DNA of 64,000 bases from Sessilibacter corallicola (GTDB lineage: Bacteria; Pseudomonadota; Gammaproteobacteria; Pseudomonadales; Cellvibrionaceae): positions 1,174,235-1,238,234 of the forward strand of contig NZ_JAJSLX010000002.1 of assembly GCF_021290925.1 (NCBI RefSeq), read 5' to 3'. Within the stretch, counting starts at the first letter, position 1. Each line of letters begins with the position of its first letter. The notes under the pieces were generated by a model that was not told where the DNA came from, did not search any database, and saw only the letters and a list, made by a program, of their open reading frames with translations. A program made the position numbers and the translations under genes. Below are positions 17,092 to 27,133 of the stretch, piece after piece.

Positions 17092-17667
17092 ATGGCCGAC
17101 AAACTGTACCTTTCTTCCCAACAACTGTTAGAGGATTCTTTTAAGCTGGGCGCACAAGTGCTTGCCAGTGGGTTTCGGCCGAAAGTTATCATCGCACTGT
17201 GGCGCGGTGGAACCCCCATTGGTATTGCGGTACAAGAATTTATCGATTACTACGGCAATTGTCAGTCTGATCACATCGCGATTCGAACGTCTTCTTACTC
17301 GGGCATTGGTGAGCGTTCCGATAACATTCGCATTCACGGTTTGAACTACTTATTGAAGAACATCAATTACGACGATCCGCTGTTGATTGTGGACGATGTG
17401 TTCGACACCGGCCGCACCATTGATGCATTAATTAAGGAACTTAAAAATAAAACGAAAAAGAATTGTCCTCAGGATATTCGCGTTGCTGTTCCTTATTACA
17501 AGCCTAAATCGAATTTAACGGATCGTGTTCCTGACTATTATTTACACGAGACCGAGCAGTGGTTGAAGTTTCCATTTTCGCTTGAAGGTCTTACCGTTGA
17601 TGAGATCAAGAAAAATCGCCCGAAAATCTATGAAATTATCGGTGACCTTTTAGAAGACGACCAGTAA
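17092..17667 (+). CDS. Type I phosphoribosyltransferase (hypoxanthine PRTase-like), copy 2
   Basis: 191 residues. The PRPP motif LLIVDDVFDTGRT lies at 97-109, the pyrophosphate loop is LWRGGTPIGIAVQ, and the C-terminal region YYLHETEQWLKFPFSLEGL likely contacts the purine. It keeps the more canonical DTGRT ending of the PRPP motif. It probably converts hypoxanthine or guanine and PRPP to the nucleotide (purine salvage). It is divergent from its paralogue across a ~136-bp shared promoter region. A long inverted repeat follows its stop. Confidence 0.82.
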   Translation: MADKLYLSSQQLLEDSFKLGAQVLASGFRPKVIIALWRGGTPIGIAVQEFIDYYGNCQSDHIAIRTSSYSGIGERSDNIRIHGLNYLLKNINYDDPLLIVDDVFDTGRTIDALIKELKNKTKKNCPQDIRVAVPYYKPKSNLTDRVPDYYLHETEQWLKFPFSLEGLTVDEIKKNRPKIYEIIGDLLEDDQ

Positions 17668-17680
17668 CTGCTTTTTTAAA

Positions 17681-17742
17681 TATTCGATGCTTGATTTCAA
17701 TGGATAGCGATAGATATCCATAAATAGAACGAGCATCGAATA
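17681..17742. repeat. Nested inverted repeat downstream of PRTase copy 2
   Basis: Perfect 11-bp outer arms TATTCGATGCT (17681-17691) / AGCATCGAATA (17732-17742) enclose perfect 7-bp inner arms ATGGATA (17700-17706) / TATCCAT (17715-17721). No T run follows, so it is not a standard terminator. The remaining stretch to ppc (17743-18086) shows no gene. Confidence 0.7.
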
Positions 17743-18086
17743 ATTGATTGATAAGTCAGTAAGGTGATGAATTAACCGACGCTCGTTTTCTCCTGTGATT
17801 TCACCTTTTTTCATTCCGTTGTTTTTTATTGTCTAAATCGCTTTCTGAATTATTTTCTCAGTTCTCTTTTCTCGGCTTTCTTTCCTCAGTTCTTTAATTT
17901 GTAGCGATTTGCTTAAGTTGTGAGTCCGAAAAGTTCCTTCACAAACTCCTTTTAAATTGAATATGCTTATTACTTGGTGTTAAATAATTGTAATAGGCTA
18001 TTTCAATTTCAACCTCAGAGCTTCAATGATAGGGTAGGTGTACCAAGCTTATAGGTACCAAGCTCATAGAAAGGAGAGAAACGTCT

Positions 18087-20750
18087 GTGAAACAATCACT
18101 TGGCTCAGAACTAACGCAGCCGACCACATCGGGTGACGATGTCTTGCGTGAAAATATTCGTATGCTCGGTCGTGTCCTTGGCAATACGATTTCTAAAGCC
18201 CACGGCGACGAAGTACTCGAACAAATCGAAGCCATTCGGCAAATGTCTTTAGATTCTCGCAAAGGTAATGACGACGCTAGAAATCAGCTCACCCAATTAC
18301 TCGCCTCTCTTTCTGATGAGCAAATGTTGCTGGTAGCACGCTCTTTTAATCAGTTTTTGAATCTCGCCAATATTGCCGAGCAATATCAAACAATCACACC
18401 CGGAGAAGGTTCTGCCCACGCAGGCGAAAGTTCTCTTCGGGCCTTTTTGATCAAAGCCAAAAATGATGTCAATCCGGCGGAGTTTTATAAAGCGTTGGAT
18501 GACTTATCAATTGATCTGGTTTTTACCGCTCACCCAACAGAAGTATCGCGTCGAACCCTTGTCCAAAAACATCAGTCCATTAACAGCTGTTTGGATGCCT
18601 TAACTCGGGTTGGCGATGCCCAAGAGCGCGAAGAAATCGAATTGCGCATTGCCGATTTAATCACCCAAGCTTGGCATACCGATGAAATTCGTGAGCGCCG
18701 ACCAACACCTGTGGACGAGGCAAAGTGGGGATTCTCGGTTTTCGAACACTCCTTGTGGTTTGCCGTGCCCAAATTTATGCGCAGCCTACACAAAATGCTC
18801 GAATCCGAAATGGACGCGACCATGCCATTAAATTGGATGCCGTTAACTTTTGGTTCTTGGATGGGTGGCGATCGCGATGGCAATCCTTTTGTAACGGCCA
18901 CTGTTACTCAAGAAGTTTTGTTGTCGAGCCGTTGGATGGCGATGGATCTGTACTATAAAGACATCGATCGTCTTTATACCGAGTTATCTGTTTGGCAATG
19001 CAACGATGAACTGAAGGCAAAAGCCGAAGGCAGCTCCGAACCTTACCGAGCCATCATGCGTAAATTACGCGATGAAATCGGCGAGACCAAAGCCGCGATT
19101 GCCGCTGTATTAAAGAACGAGAAATCTCCAGCCCGAGACCTCATTAAAAATACCCAGCAACTCGTTGAGCCTCTGGAGCTGTGTTATCAGTCTCTGGTTG
19201 AAGTTGGTTTAGACGCAATTGCCAATGGCCGCTTACGCGATACACTTTGGCGTGTTTACGCGTTTGGTGTGCCTCTGCTGAAATTGGATATTCGTCAAGA
19301 CAGCGAGCGCCATACTGATGTGTTGTCGGAATTAACGCGCTATTTAGGCATTGGCGATTACGCCCAGTGGACTGAATCCGATAAACAAAATTTCTTACTT
19401 ACTGAGCTCACCTCCAAACGGCCATTAATTCCGGCCGATTGGCAAGCTTCTGAACCCGTGCAAGAAGTGCTCGATACCTGCAAACTGATTGCCGATACCG
19501 ATCCAGAAGCACTGGGTATTTACATTATTTCTATGGCGCGTCAGCCGTCGGATGTATTGGCCGTGCAACTGTTATTGCGGGAGTGCGGATGCCAATTCCG
19601 AATGCCCGTTGCACCATTGTTTGAAACGCTTGATGACTTGGAGCGAGCAGAGTCGGTAATCAGCCAGTTGCTGCAATACGATTGGTATCGCGGTTACCTT
19701 CAAGGCAGTCAATACGTAATGATTGGCTACTCCGATTCCGCCAAAGATGCAGGCTTCTTTGCCGCAGGTTGGGCGCAGTACCACGCTCAAGAATCCCTGA
19801 TTAAAGTCGCCGAAGACAATAATCTCAAATTAGTACTATTCCACGGTCGCGGCGGCACGGTTGGTCGTGGCGGTGCGCCTGCACACAGTGCGTTGTTGTC
19901 TCAACCTCCGGGCAGTTTGGCGGGCGGATTACGCGTAACCGAGCAGGGCGAAATGATTCGCTTTAAATACGGTTTGCCTGAACTGGCCGTGCAATCCATG
20001 TCGCGATTCACCGCTGCAATTTTGGAAGGCAATTTAATTCCACCGCCAAAACCAAAACAGTCTTGGCGCGACGCTATGGCAAAACTCAGCGAAGAATCCT
20101 GTCGCGTGTATCGATCGGTTGTGCGTGAAGATCCTGAGTTTGTTCCTTACTTCCGTGCTGCAACGCCTGAGCAAGAACTGGGTAAATTGCCGTTAGGTTC
20201 ACGCCCAACCAAGCGCAAGCCCGGCGGTGGTGTTGAAACTTTACGCGCGATTCCTTGGATTTTTGCCTGGTCGCAAAATCGCATGATGTTACCGGCCTGG
20301 TTAGGTACCGGTGAAGCACTGCAAATCGCCTTGCGCGAACAATCAGAAGCGTTGCATGAAATGACCGAACAGTGGCCGTTTTTCAGAACTCGCTTGTCGA
20401 TGCTAGAAATGGTGTTTTCCAAAACTGACCCTTGGTTGGCGGCGCTGTACGATGAAAAACTGGTGGATGAGAGTCAGCAACACTGGGGCGAACGTCTGCG
20501 GAAAATGCTGCAAAACTCCGTTGACCAAGTGGTTGAATTGGTTCCTGAACATCAATTGATGAAGACCGATCCGCAAATTCAAGCGTCTATTAAAGGCCGC
20601 AGTCCTTACATTGATCCGCTGAATATTTTGCAAGTAGAGCTGTTAAAGCGCATGCGCGATTGCGGTGAGGTGTGTGGCGGTACCATGCTAGAAAAAGCCT
20701 TGATGGTCACCATTGCTGGTGTTGCCGCTGGCTTGAGAAATACGGGTTAA
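18087..20750 (+). CDS. ppc: Phosphoenolpyruvate carboxylase
   Basis: 887 residues, the normal bacterial length. Catalytic motifs are FTAHPTEVSRRT (146-157), GGDRDGNPFVT, HGRGGTVGRGGAP (~586-598) and the C-terminal GLRNTG that ends the active site in this family. The enzyme carboxylates PEP to oxaloacetate to refill the TCA cycle. The GTG start at 18087 is chosen for the AAAGGAGAG upstream and the expected N-terminus (LRENIRMLGRVLGNTI follows). It is followed by a strong bidirectional terminator shared with the convergent SDR gene. Confidence 0.98.
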   Translation: MKQSLGSELTQPTTSGDDVLRENIRMLGRVLGNTISKAHGDEVLEQIEAIRQMSLDSRKGNDDARNQLTQLLASLSDEQMLLVARSFNQFLNLANIAEQYQTITPGEGSAHAGESSLRAFLIKAKNDVNPAEFYKALDDLSIDLVFTAHPTEVSRRTLVQKHQSINSCLDALTRVGDAQEREEIELRIADLITQAWHTDEIRERRPTPVDEAKWGFSVFEHSLWFAVPKFMRSLHKMLESEMDATMPLNWMPLTFGSWMGGDRDGNPFVTATVTQEVLLSSRWMAMDLYYKDIDRLYTELSVWQCNDELKAKAEGSSEPYRAIMRKLRDEIGETKAAIAAVLKNEKSPARDLIKNTQQLVEPLELCYQSLVEVGLDAIANGRLRDTLWRVYAFGVPLLKLDIRQDSERHTDVLSELTRYLGIGDYAQWTESDKQNFLLTELTSKRPLIPADWQASEPVQEVLDTCKLIADTDPEALGIYIISMARQPSDVLAVQLLLRECGCQFRMPVAPLFETLDDLERAESVISQLLQYDWYRGYLQGSQYVMIGYSDSAKDAGFFAAGWAQYHAQESLIKVAEDNNLKLVLFHGRGGTVGRGGAPAHSALLSQPPGSLAGGLRVTEQGEMIRFKYGLPELAVQSMSRFTAAILEGNLIPPPKPKQSWRDAMAKLSEESCRVYRSVVREDPEFVPYFRAATPEQELGKLPLGSRPTKRKPGGGVETLRAIPWIFAWSQNRMMLPAWLGTGEALQIALREQSEALHEMTEQWPFFRTRLSMLEMVFSKTDPWLAALYDEKLVDESQQHWGERLRKMLQNSVDQVVELVPEHQLMKTDPQIQASIKGRSPYIDPLNILQVELLKRMRDCGEVCGGTMLEKALMVTIAGVAAGLRNTG

Positions 20751-20804
20751 TTGTTGGCTGCTAGATTCTAGCTTCTAGTAAAACATTAGACGTTTAAGAT
20801 CAAT

Positions 20805-20838
20805 AAAAGCCGGTACTGATTACCGGCTTTTATTTTTT
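20805..20838. terminator. Bidirectional intrinsic terminator ppc / SDR
   Basis: Perfect 11-bp stem AAAAGCCGGTA (20805-20815) / TACCGGCTTTT (20821-20831), 5-nt loop, T-rich on both sides. It lies between the convergent ppc and SDR genes. Confidence 0.9.
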
Positions 20839-20895
20839 CGAATATTTCTCTAACGAGTGATTTAAGTAATCAATCTGATGTGAATACGCTTTGTA

Positions 20896-21615
20896 TTACA
20901 AGTCACCCAACTGAGGTCGAATCAATAAGTCTTCTACCACGGTTCTTTCGCTGAGGCAGTAAGTGGTGTAGGTGAGTTCGGCAATATCTTCCGGTTTCAT
21001 CAGTCGCTCTTGTGCAACATCAACTCCCGCCCAACTGTCGGTGTAGGTCGCGCCTGGCAGCAACGAGGTCACTCGAATATTAAACGGCTTCATTTCTTCC
21101 CTGAGAACCTTCGAAAACCCATACAACGCAAATTTACTGATACTGTAAGAGCCGCCATTGCTGTAGGCCATCACCGAGGCTATAGAGCACATATTGAAGA
21201 TGTGACCGCGCTTTTGCGATTTCATGGGCTCAATAAGTGCGCGAGTCAGATAGTAGGCCGAATACAAATTGGTATTTATTTGCGATTCTAAAACACCGTC
21301 GTCTTCGGTGTGCACTTCACCGGGTGTAAATACGCCGGTATTGTTAATGAGTACTTCAATCGGTAAATTCAACGACAGAACAAACTCTGCAAACGCGAAT
21401 GTTTCTGGCTTTTGCGATAAATCGGCCTGCTTAACGTAAAGTTTGTTGGAACCGTTTTGTTCTAGCGATTTTTTTAATGCGTCTAAATCTTCGAGAGAGC
21501 GTGCACAGGTGATAACGGTATAACCTTCTTGAAAAAAGCGCTCAACCAGTGCACGACCAATACCTTTTGTACCTCCAGTAACGACGACCGCGAGGTTTGC
21601 GTTGTTCTCTGCCAA
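20896..21615 (-). CDS. Short-chain dehydrogenase/reductase
   Basis: 239 residues of the classical SDR fold. The NAD(P)-binding TGGTKGIG motif starts near residue 14, NNTG is near 91, the catalytic Ser is in NMCSIAS, and YSISK supplies the Tyr/Lys pair. Its start lies 9 bp after the stop of the upstream CAT-like gene, so the two form an operon. The substrate cannot be assigned. Confidence 0.85.
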   Translation of the reverse strand: MAENNANLAVVVTGGTKGIGRALVERFFQEGYTVITCARSLEDLDALKKSLEQNGSNKLYVKQADLSQKPETFAFAEFVLSLNLPIEVLINNTGVFTPGEVHTEDDGVLESQINTNLYSAYYLTRALIEPMKSQKRGHIFNMCSIASVMAYSNGGSYSISKFALYGFSKVLREEMKPFNIRVTSLLPGATYTDSWAGVDVAQERLMKPEDIAELTYTTYCLSERTVVEDLLIRPQLGDL

Positions 21616-21624
21616 AATACGTCC

Positions 21625-22320
21625 TTAGAATTTGTAACTGATTTCTCGCTTATTGTAATGTCTCAATAGCTCAGATGACAGTTCTTTTATTTGAAACTCT
21701 AAGTGTTCGTAGAACAACCCTAAATGGTAACCATCGACGACACCGTGATGGCATTGCAGCGCAACGGGTACGATAAAATCTTTTCGTCTCGAACCTATTT
21801 TTTTACCGATGGTTAATACCGGGTTGTAACCGTAGTGAGAAAAAAACGGTTGTTGAAAATGGGTGAATGAAATCCAGGGAATGCTGGAAATAAAAAACAT
21901 ATGATTTTTATCTTTAATGGCCAAATCCGGTTTTTCTCGGGTTTGGGCAATGTCGTCGCTGAGCGATTGATTAAACGCGTAAAATTCCTGATTGTATTTC
22001 GAATCGCAAAAACTGAATGTTTTATCTTCCAATAAAACGGTGTATCCAGGATCGACCGATTCGAATTCGCACAGTTCGTCGTTGACAACTCTGTGTCTGA
22101 ATTCTGGAATCTCATTCATTACGCGAGAAAAACAGTACACCAGGGCAATAAAAAAGCTAAATCCATTTTCTTTTGTCGCATGTTTAAGATCAGTGACGTC
22201 CACCTCTGCGGTGACACTAATGGTGGGGTTGTCGTATTGCTTAAAAACGTGGAATAAATCTTTGCGTGCGTAGGAGTCTAAATCGATTAACTTTTTTTGA
22301 GGATACCGATAAGCGCCCAT
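21625..22320 (-). CDS. Chloramphenicol acetyltransferase-like (CatA family) protein
   Basis: 231 residues. The motif QCHHGVVDGYHLGLFYEHL (190-208) contains the catalytic second His (192) of the HHxxxDG signature of CatA-type acetyltransferases. The N-terminal YDNPTISVTAEVDVTDL and IPWISFTHFQQP segments also fit the family. It is close to the ~215-220 residue family length. Chromosomal members of this family often have no proven drug activity, so I call the fold, not resistance. It is the first gene of a two-gene leftward operon with the SDR. Confidence 0.8.
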   Translation of the reverse strand: MGAYRYPQKKLIDLDSYARKDLFHVFKQYDNPTISVTAEVDVTDLKHATKENGFSFFIALVYCFSRVMNEIPEFRHRVVNDELCEFESVDPGYTVLLEDKTFSFCDSKYNQEFYAFNQSLSDDIAQTREKPDLAIKDKNHMFFISSIPWISFTHFQQPFFSHYGYNPVLTIGKKIGSRRKDFIVPVALQCHHGVVDGYHLGLFYEHLEFQIKELSSELLRHYNKREISYKF

Positions 22321-22795
22321 AGTACTCTCCTGAATAAGTAGTTATTAAATTAATAATCAGTCGTCGAGCAAACACAGTGAAAAGTTTGCCACTCCTGTTT
22401 CTTCGTTGAAAGAAGAATTTGGGTATTATTTAATGTAAATTGAACTAAAAAAAATTGTTTAAATTAAGATGTATGTACCAATCAGAGGTTTTTTCACCAT
22501 AGGTTCTTTTACTACATATACTACATAGGTTCTTTCACCACAGGTTTCTGAATTCTAACTGGTTGGTTAACATCTCGTTACAGCAGGCTGTTATACAGCG
22601 TCATAAAGTACCGCGGATAATAGGTGGTTGTTCGTAAATCGTAAATTACATCTGCATATTCAGGTTTGTAATGGCAAGCTCTTGTGTTAATTGCGATGTT
22701 CCAGACCGTGTATGTCGTTCTCGGCTAATTCATTATTAAAATTGTGCTTATCCGAAATTGCTCAGCGGCTCGAACGCAGAATAATACAATACCAG
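22321..22795. other. Intergenic region with short repeats
   Basis: 475 bp with no gene. Between about 22485 and 22550 a unit like CCATAGGTTCTTTTACTA recurs three times with drift. The CAT-like gene's promoter must lie near the left end. No terminator for the leftward TPR gene is recognisable here. Confidence 0.4.
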
Positions 22796-24388
22796 TTATA
22801 TAGCCAAATCCGTTGTATGTGAATCACATTTTTTCCCTGATAAACGCAATAATTGATCGTCAACAAGCTGTTGTGAGTCTTTTTGCCACTCCTTTATAGC
22901 GTTATTAACCGATGGCTCGAAGCCTGAGCAATTAATCGTCGGTAGCGATCTTGAGATTACAACCGAGGAATACCAACAAGCGTCGTGCTCATCGCTGAAC
23001 CAATACCAATGGCTGATTGGCGGAAGGAATAAAATAGTTGGAATTCCTAGGGCACCTGCAAGATGCACTGTGACGTTATCGACTGTTATTAATAAATCAA
23101 GTGTATTCAATTGAGACGATAATTCGATCAGAGGATTGGCTGAATCCTGTCTATTCACGGTGACATTCAACGTTTTTAAATACCCTAAGTCTTCTGAATT
23201 GATGTCACTTTCCAGTGCCACAAATTCGCAGTTGGTATTGCTCAATAAATGATGCCAGTGTCGCAGATCAATTTGAGTTCGCGCTTCAGAGGCTGCGTCT
23301 GTTTTCCAGGAAAAACCAATTCTGATCTTACGGTTTGATTGCATGGTCGGTTTTGACTTTTTAAACATTGTGTAATCTTTCGGATGCATTAAATCGGAAA
23401 AATCACGGAAAAAATATTGCGCCATGGATCCCAAGGCAATAAAACCGTCGAATTCCGAATAGTCCTGAGAATAGTCACTCGGTAATAGTTTGATGTTGGA
23501 ATTTTCTGTATCAATTAATGCTTTTACGGGCGAATTAATTTTCACTGTTACCTTACAATTAACACGAGTGATTAAGCGCAAAAATAAAATTTGCTCGCAG
23601 ATATTGCCATCGGCCCAGACCAATAAATGATATTGGCTGTGCGACGTTAGATCTGTGTTACCTTCCCATAAAGGAATGGGAGGATTCCAACGGACGACAT
23701 TCGGGTTTTTGAATCGCCATTCGTATTCTTGCCAACCGAGGGTAAACTGGCCGCTGAACAGCGCTAAATAAGCCAGTTGTATGTGTGCGTCAACACAAGT
23801 GTATTCTAATTCAATCGCTTTGCTCAAAAGATTGACGGCTTCAAAGTAGCGCTGCAAAGACTTTTCGATAACCGCTAACTTGACCAAATAGACAGCACTG
23901 CTGGGGGCGAGCTCGGTAGCCAAAAGCGCGGCAGCTTTCGCGCTGTGATAATCGCCTGTTTGGGCGTAGCAATCACAAAGCAAAGTCAGTAGCTCTGGGT
24001 GCGGGTATTGATTTAATACCGTATTAATTAATTCGATGGCTTCATTTAACTCGCCAAGCTTCATGCACGTCTTGATCAGTAGGACTTTTAAATTCAAGGA
24101 GTTTTTTAACTGCCCATTGGTAACCATTAAAAATTCTTTAGCCGTTTTTTGGTGTTCTTCAAAATAAGGTTCGTTGATAAAGCGGCTAATTTGCTGCTCA
24201 GGCAGCCCCAGCGTCAAGGCTTTTTCAAAGCAGGACAAACTCACATCTAGAAAATTGTTTTTCAGCGCTAAATTAATCAGTGGCACCAAAACATGAACAG
24301 AGTCCGACTTCGAGCCCAAATCGGCAATAGCTTGCCGCACGGCTTCGGGGTTCTCGGACTTTAAGGCTGCTTCAAGCGCTTCAATCAT
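22796..24388 (-). CDS. TPR-domain glycosyltransferase-like protein beside flagellins
   Basis: 530 residues. The N-terminal ~230 are tetratricopeptide-like helix pairs (ELLTLLCDCYAQTGDYHSAKAAALLATELAPSS and neighbours, then QLAYLALFSGQFTLGWQEYEWR). The C-terminal part has HLLVWADGNICEQILFLR and DLLITVDNVTVHLAGALGIPT, a layout seen in TPR proteins with a GT9/GT41-like glycosyltransferase fold. It is divergent from fliC, where such proteins are often proposed to glycosylate flagellin. That role is inferred. No signal peptide, so it should be cytosolic, where flagellin is modified before export. Confidence 0.7.
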   Translation of the reverse strand: MIEALEAALKSENPEAVRQAIADLGSKSDSVHVLVPLINLALKNNFLDVSLSCFEKALTLGLPEQQISRFINEPYFEEHQKTAKEFLMVTNGQLKNSLNLKVLLIKTCMKLGELNEAIELINTVLNQYPHPELLTLLCDCYAQTGDYHSAKAAALLATELAPSSAVYLVKLAVIEKSLQRYFEAVNLLSKAIELEYTCVDAHIQLAYLALFSGQFTLGWQEYEWRFKNPNVVRWNPPIPLWEGNTDLTSHSQYHLLVWADGNICEQILFLRLITRVNCKVTVKINSPVKALIDTENSNIKLLPSDYSQDYSEFDGFIALGSMAQYFFRDFSDLMHPKDYTMFKKSKPTMQSNRKIRIGFSWKTDAASEARTQIDLRHWHHLLSNTNCEFVALESDINSEDLGYLKTLNVTVNRQDSANPLIELSSQLNTLDLLITVDNVTVHLAGALGIPTILFLPPISHWYWFSDEHDACWYSSVVISRSLPTINCSGFEPSVNNAIKEWQKDSQQLVDDQLLRLSGKKCDSHTTDLAI

Positions 24389-24710
24389 GATGCTTCACAA
24401 ATTTTCAGTATTAGGTGGCTATATAAGACGCTGCATTTGCAGTTTCGGCGTCAATTATTCTTCAGCTCTGGCGATACACTGGGTATAGAGCAATTGCAAT
24501 GCCAATGATCTAGACCCGGTGGGTACTCATTGTTGTTCTATAGGCGCGATAGATAAAAGAAGGACGATGTTCTACAGAGATTATCTTAACGGTATTAGCA
24601 TTTCCTATTTACTGATTCTTTGTTGTTGCCATAAATTGATTAAAATATTTTATTAATAAAATTATTTTTTGGTCGGGCTGAGATTTTTAATAAAAAAATA
24701 AAAAACGACC

Positions 24711-24737
24711 TAAAGTAAAATTTTTTTACGCCGAAGT
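24711..24737 (+). promoter_or_regulatory. Sigma28 (FliA) promoter of flagellin gene 1
   Basis: TAAA (24711-24714), exactly 15 nt, then GCCGAAGT (24730-24737), close to the TAAA-N15-GCCGATAA consensus. It lies 60 bp upstream of the ATG. The rest of 24389-24796 is AT-rich and has no gene. Confidence 0.75.
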
Positions 24738-24796
24738 TCCGGTTGTGAATGATTGTAACGAGGATCTTATTCCCTTAGGGGGCTAGGAGTAGAGCC

Positions 24797-26329
24797 ATGA
24801 CTTTAACAGTAAATACAAACGTCGCGTCGTTAAACACGCAACGGAATTTAAATAACTCGTCCGCGTCGTTAAACGTATCATTACAACGTTTATCAACCGG
24901 ATTTCGAATTAACAGCGCAAGAGACGACGCAGCAGGTTTGCAAATCTCCAACCGCTTAACCTCTCAAGTAAATGGGTTGAATGTTGCCGCACGAAATGCC
25001 AGTGATGGAATTTCATTAGCGCAAGTCGCCGAAGGTGCGCTTCAACAATCCACTGACATTTTGCAACGTATTCGAGACCTCTCTTTGCAATCTGCCAATG
25101 GCAGTAACTCCGCAAGTGAGCGTCAAGCGTTGCAAGAAGAGGTCAATCAATTAAAGCAAGAGCTAACGCGAATTTCTGATACCACCACATTTGGTGGTCG
25201 AAGAATTCTCGACGGTACTTTTGGAACGTCTTCTTTCCAAGTTGGTGCCGAAGCCAATCAAACCATTGAAGTAACACTGACCAATGCATCCGCTGAGCGT
25301 TTAGGGAATTACCGTGTAGACAGTGAAGGTACTGTTGCCGGTAATATCGCCAACTCCGTTGGTGGTTCACAATTTACCGCTGCCAATGTCAGTGTGATTG
25401 GTCCGTTTGGAACTTCAACGTTTGATATCGAAACGGGAGACACGGCCGGAGATGTTGCCGATGCGGTTAACGCGTCTGCGCAATCCACTGGTGTTACCGC
25501 AAGCGCGGTAAATCGTGTTGCCGTTAGTTCAACGGATATTTCTCTGGCTTTCGATGCGGCAAACTCTGTCGGTGATTCGGTGAGTTTTTCCATCGGCACC
25601 AACGATGGCGACGGAAATTCCGGTTCCACCGATATTGTATTAACGGCAACCGGTGATGATGCTCAAGATTTAGAAAATCTGCGCGATGCTATCAATGCTG
25701 ATTCGGGAAGCAACGGTTTATCCGCGCAAATCGATGAGAGTGGTAATTTAATTATTACCGCAAAAGACGGCGACAATATTCAGGTGACGGGTTACACCGA
25801 AGTTGATGGTGACGGAACGGCGAACAACTCGAACATTACCTTCAGTGTGGTCTTGCCGGATAATTCCATCAGCACCAACAATGTTGCCTTATCAGGCGCG
25901 GGTTCCAATACCTTTGAATCTGTCGGCACGGTAACGTTTGATTCCAATGAGCCTTTTACACTCAGCGGAGCCAACATTGCAGAAATTACCGGCGATACCA
26001 TCGGGGTATTACAAACCGTAGAAACCATTGATGTTACCACCTCCGATGGGGCGCAAGATGCCATTGCGATTATTGACGGCGCGATATCGGCCATTGACAG
26101 TCAGCGAGCCATTTTAGGTGCGGTGCAGAACCGGTTTGAAAATACCATTGCCAATTTAAATAATATTTCCGAGAACGTGAGCGCTGCCAGAAGCCGAATC
26201 AGAGATACGGATTTTGCAGCAGAAACGGCAGAACTGACCAGAAGTCAGATATTGCAGCAAGCGGGAACCACCATTCTTGCTCAAGCAAACCAAATTCCAC
26301 AGGCAGTACTCAGTCTGTTGGGAGGATAA
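24797..26329 (+). CDS. fliC: Flagellin 1
   Basis: 510 residues. The conserved N-terminal D0/D1 is [18 protein letters not shown] with [22 protein letters not shown]; the conserved C-terminus is [16 protein letters not shown] ending QAVLSLLGG. The variable centre carries a Flagellin_IN-type motif ([19 protein letters not shown]) and Asp/Asn/Ser/Thr-rich surface segments. It forms the external filament, is exported by the type III apparatus without a signal peptide, and depends on the FliS chaperone. A GGGGGCTAGGAG region precedes the ATG. It has a near-identical partner at 27224. Confidence 0.97.
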   Translation: MTLTVNTNVASLNTQRNLNNSSASLNVSLQRLSTGFRINSARDDAAGLQISNRLTSQVNGLNVAARNASDGISLAQVAEGALQQSTDILQRIRDLSLQSANGSNSASERQALQEEVNQLKQELTRISDTTTFGGRRILDGTFGTSSFQVGAEANQTIEVTLTNASAERLGNYRVDSEGTVAGNIANSVGGSQFTAANVSVIGPFGTSTFDIETGDTAGDVADAVNASAQSTGVTASAVNRVAVSSTDISLAFDAANSVGDSVSFSIGTNDGDGNSGSTDIVLTATGDDAQDLENLRDAINADSGSNGLSAQIDESGNLIITAKDGDNIQVTGYTEVDGDGTANNSNITFSVVLPDNSISTNNVALSGAGSNTFESVGTVTFDSNEPFTLSGANIAEITGDTIGVLQTVETIDVTTSDGAQDAIAIIDGAISAIDSQRAILGAVQNRFENTIANLNNISENVSAARSRIRDTDFAAETAELTRSQILQQAGTTILAQANQIPQAVLSLLGG

Positions 26330-26371
26330 TAAGAAGTTCAGGTTCAACTACCTCTTCAATCTCACGAACTT

Positions 26372-26394
26372 AGCCGCTATATGCGGCTTTTTTT
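26372..26394 (+). terminator. Intrinsic terminator of flagellin 1
   Basis: Stem AGCCGC (26372-26377) / GCGGCT (26383-26388), 5-nt loop, then a long T run, 42 bp after the stop. Confidence 0.88.
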
Positions 26395-26492
26395 GTGTTT
26401 GCACCTTACTAATTGAAACCGTTGTTAATATTCTTTTAACTTCCGGTTTTTACTCTATGTTAAACTCTTTTAATTTTAAATCTCGGTATTTT

Positions 26493-26888
26493 ATGTTTGA
26501 TATAAATATTTTAGAAATTGTTGCCGGTGCAGTTGTCGGCATGATGTTAGGTGCGCTTTGGTATTCACCATTGCTGTTTGGTAATTTATGGATGAAAGCC
26601 ATCGGTAAAACTCCAGAAACTTTGGGCAGCAGTACCGGCCCAATGATTGGCAGCATGGTTGCCAGTTTACTGTCGGCCATTGGTGTTGCGCTTTTATCGT
26701 CGTTAATTGATGTTCAATCATTAGGGCAGGCAATAACGCTGGGATTAATTTTGGGTTTTCTTATTATTTTTCCAGCCTTTTTGTCAGACAGTCTTTTTTG
26801 TGGATGGGGTACACAGCTACTATTAATACAAAGTGGCTATCGAATGCTCAGTGTCTTTTTAATGTCTGTCGTTATTTATTTTGTTTGA
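26493..26888 (+). CDS. DUF1761-like integral membrane protein
   Basis: 131 residues with four hydrophobic segments. The N-terminal EIVAGAVVGMMLGALWYSPLLFGNLWMKAIG closely resembles the DUF1761 family opening (GALWYGPLFG...W). ATG 26493 gives that standard N-terminus; ATG 26457 is an alternative, and both have weak ribosome sites. It sits between the two flagellin genes, behind the terminator of the first, and has its own strong terminator. No known function and no clear flagellar role. Confidence 0.65.
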   Translation: MFDINILEIVAGAVVGMMLGALWYSPLLFGNLWMKAIGKTPETLGSSTGPMIGSMVASLLSAIGVALLSSLIDVQSLGQAITLGLILGFLIIFPAFLSDSLFCGWGTQLLLIQSGYRMLSVFLMSVVIYFV

Positions 26889-26899
26889 TCAACTTTTTT

Positions 26900-26940
26900 A
26901 AAACCATGATCGAGACAATGATTACTCGATCATGGTTTTT
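26900..26940. terminator. Strong bidirectional terminator
   Basis: Perfect 15-bp stem AAAACCATGATCGAG (26900-26914) / CTCGATCATGGTTTT (26925-26939), 10-nt loop, T-rich on both sides. It follows the DUF1761-like gene by 12 bp. Confidence 0.88.
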
Positions 26941-27133
26941 ACTATTGCACTATACAAACCCTATTCTGTTAGCTTAATAATGCGCTTATATTAGCGTCGA
27001 TAAGCTCTCTTATAAAAAATCAAAAAAACGTTTTACCCTTTTCTATTCTTGTTCTATAAATAAGATATCACTTCTCAAAAAGATCTTAAGCACTTCCTAG
27101 TAAACATTCCGTTCTCACATAAACAATAAATTT

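Noticed and set aside
21625-22320. Chloramphenicol resistance gene
   Set aside because: The fold and catalytic His fit CatA, but chromosomal homologues vary in function and nothing else marks resistance.
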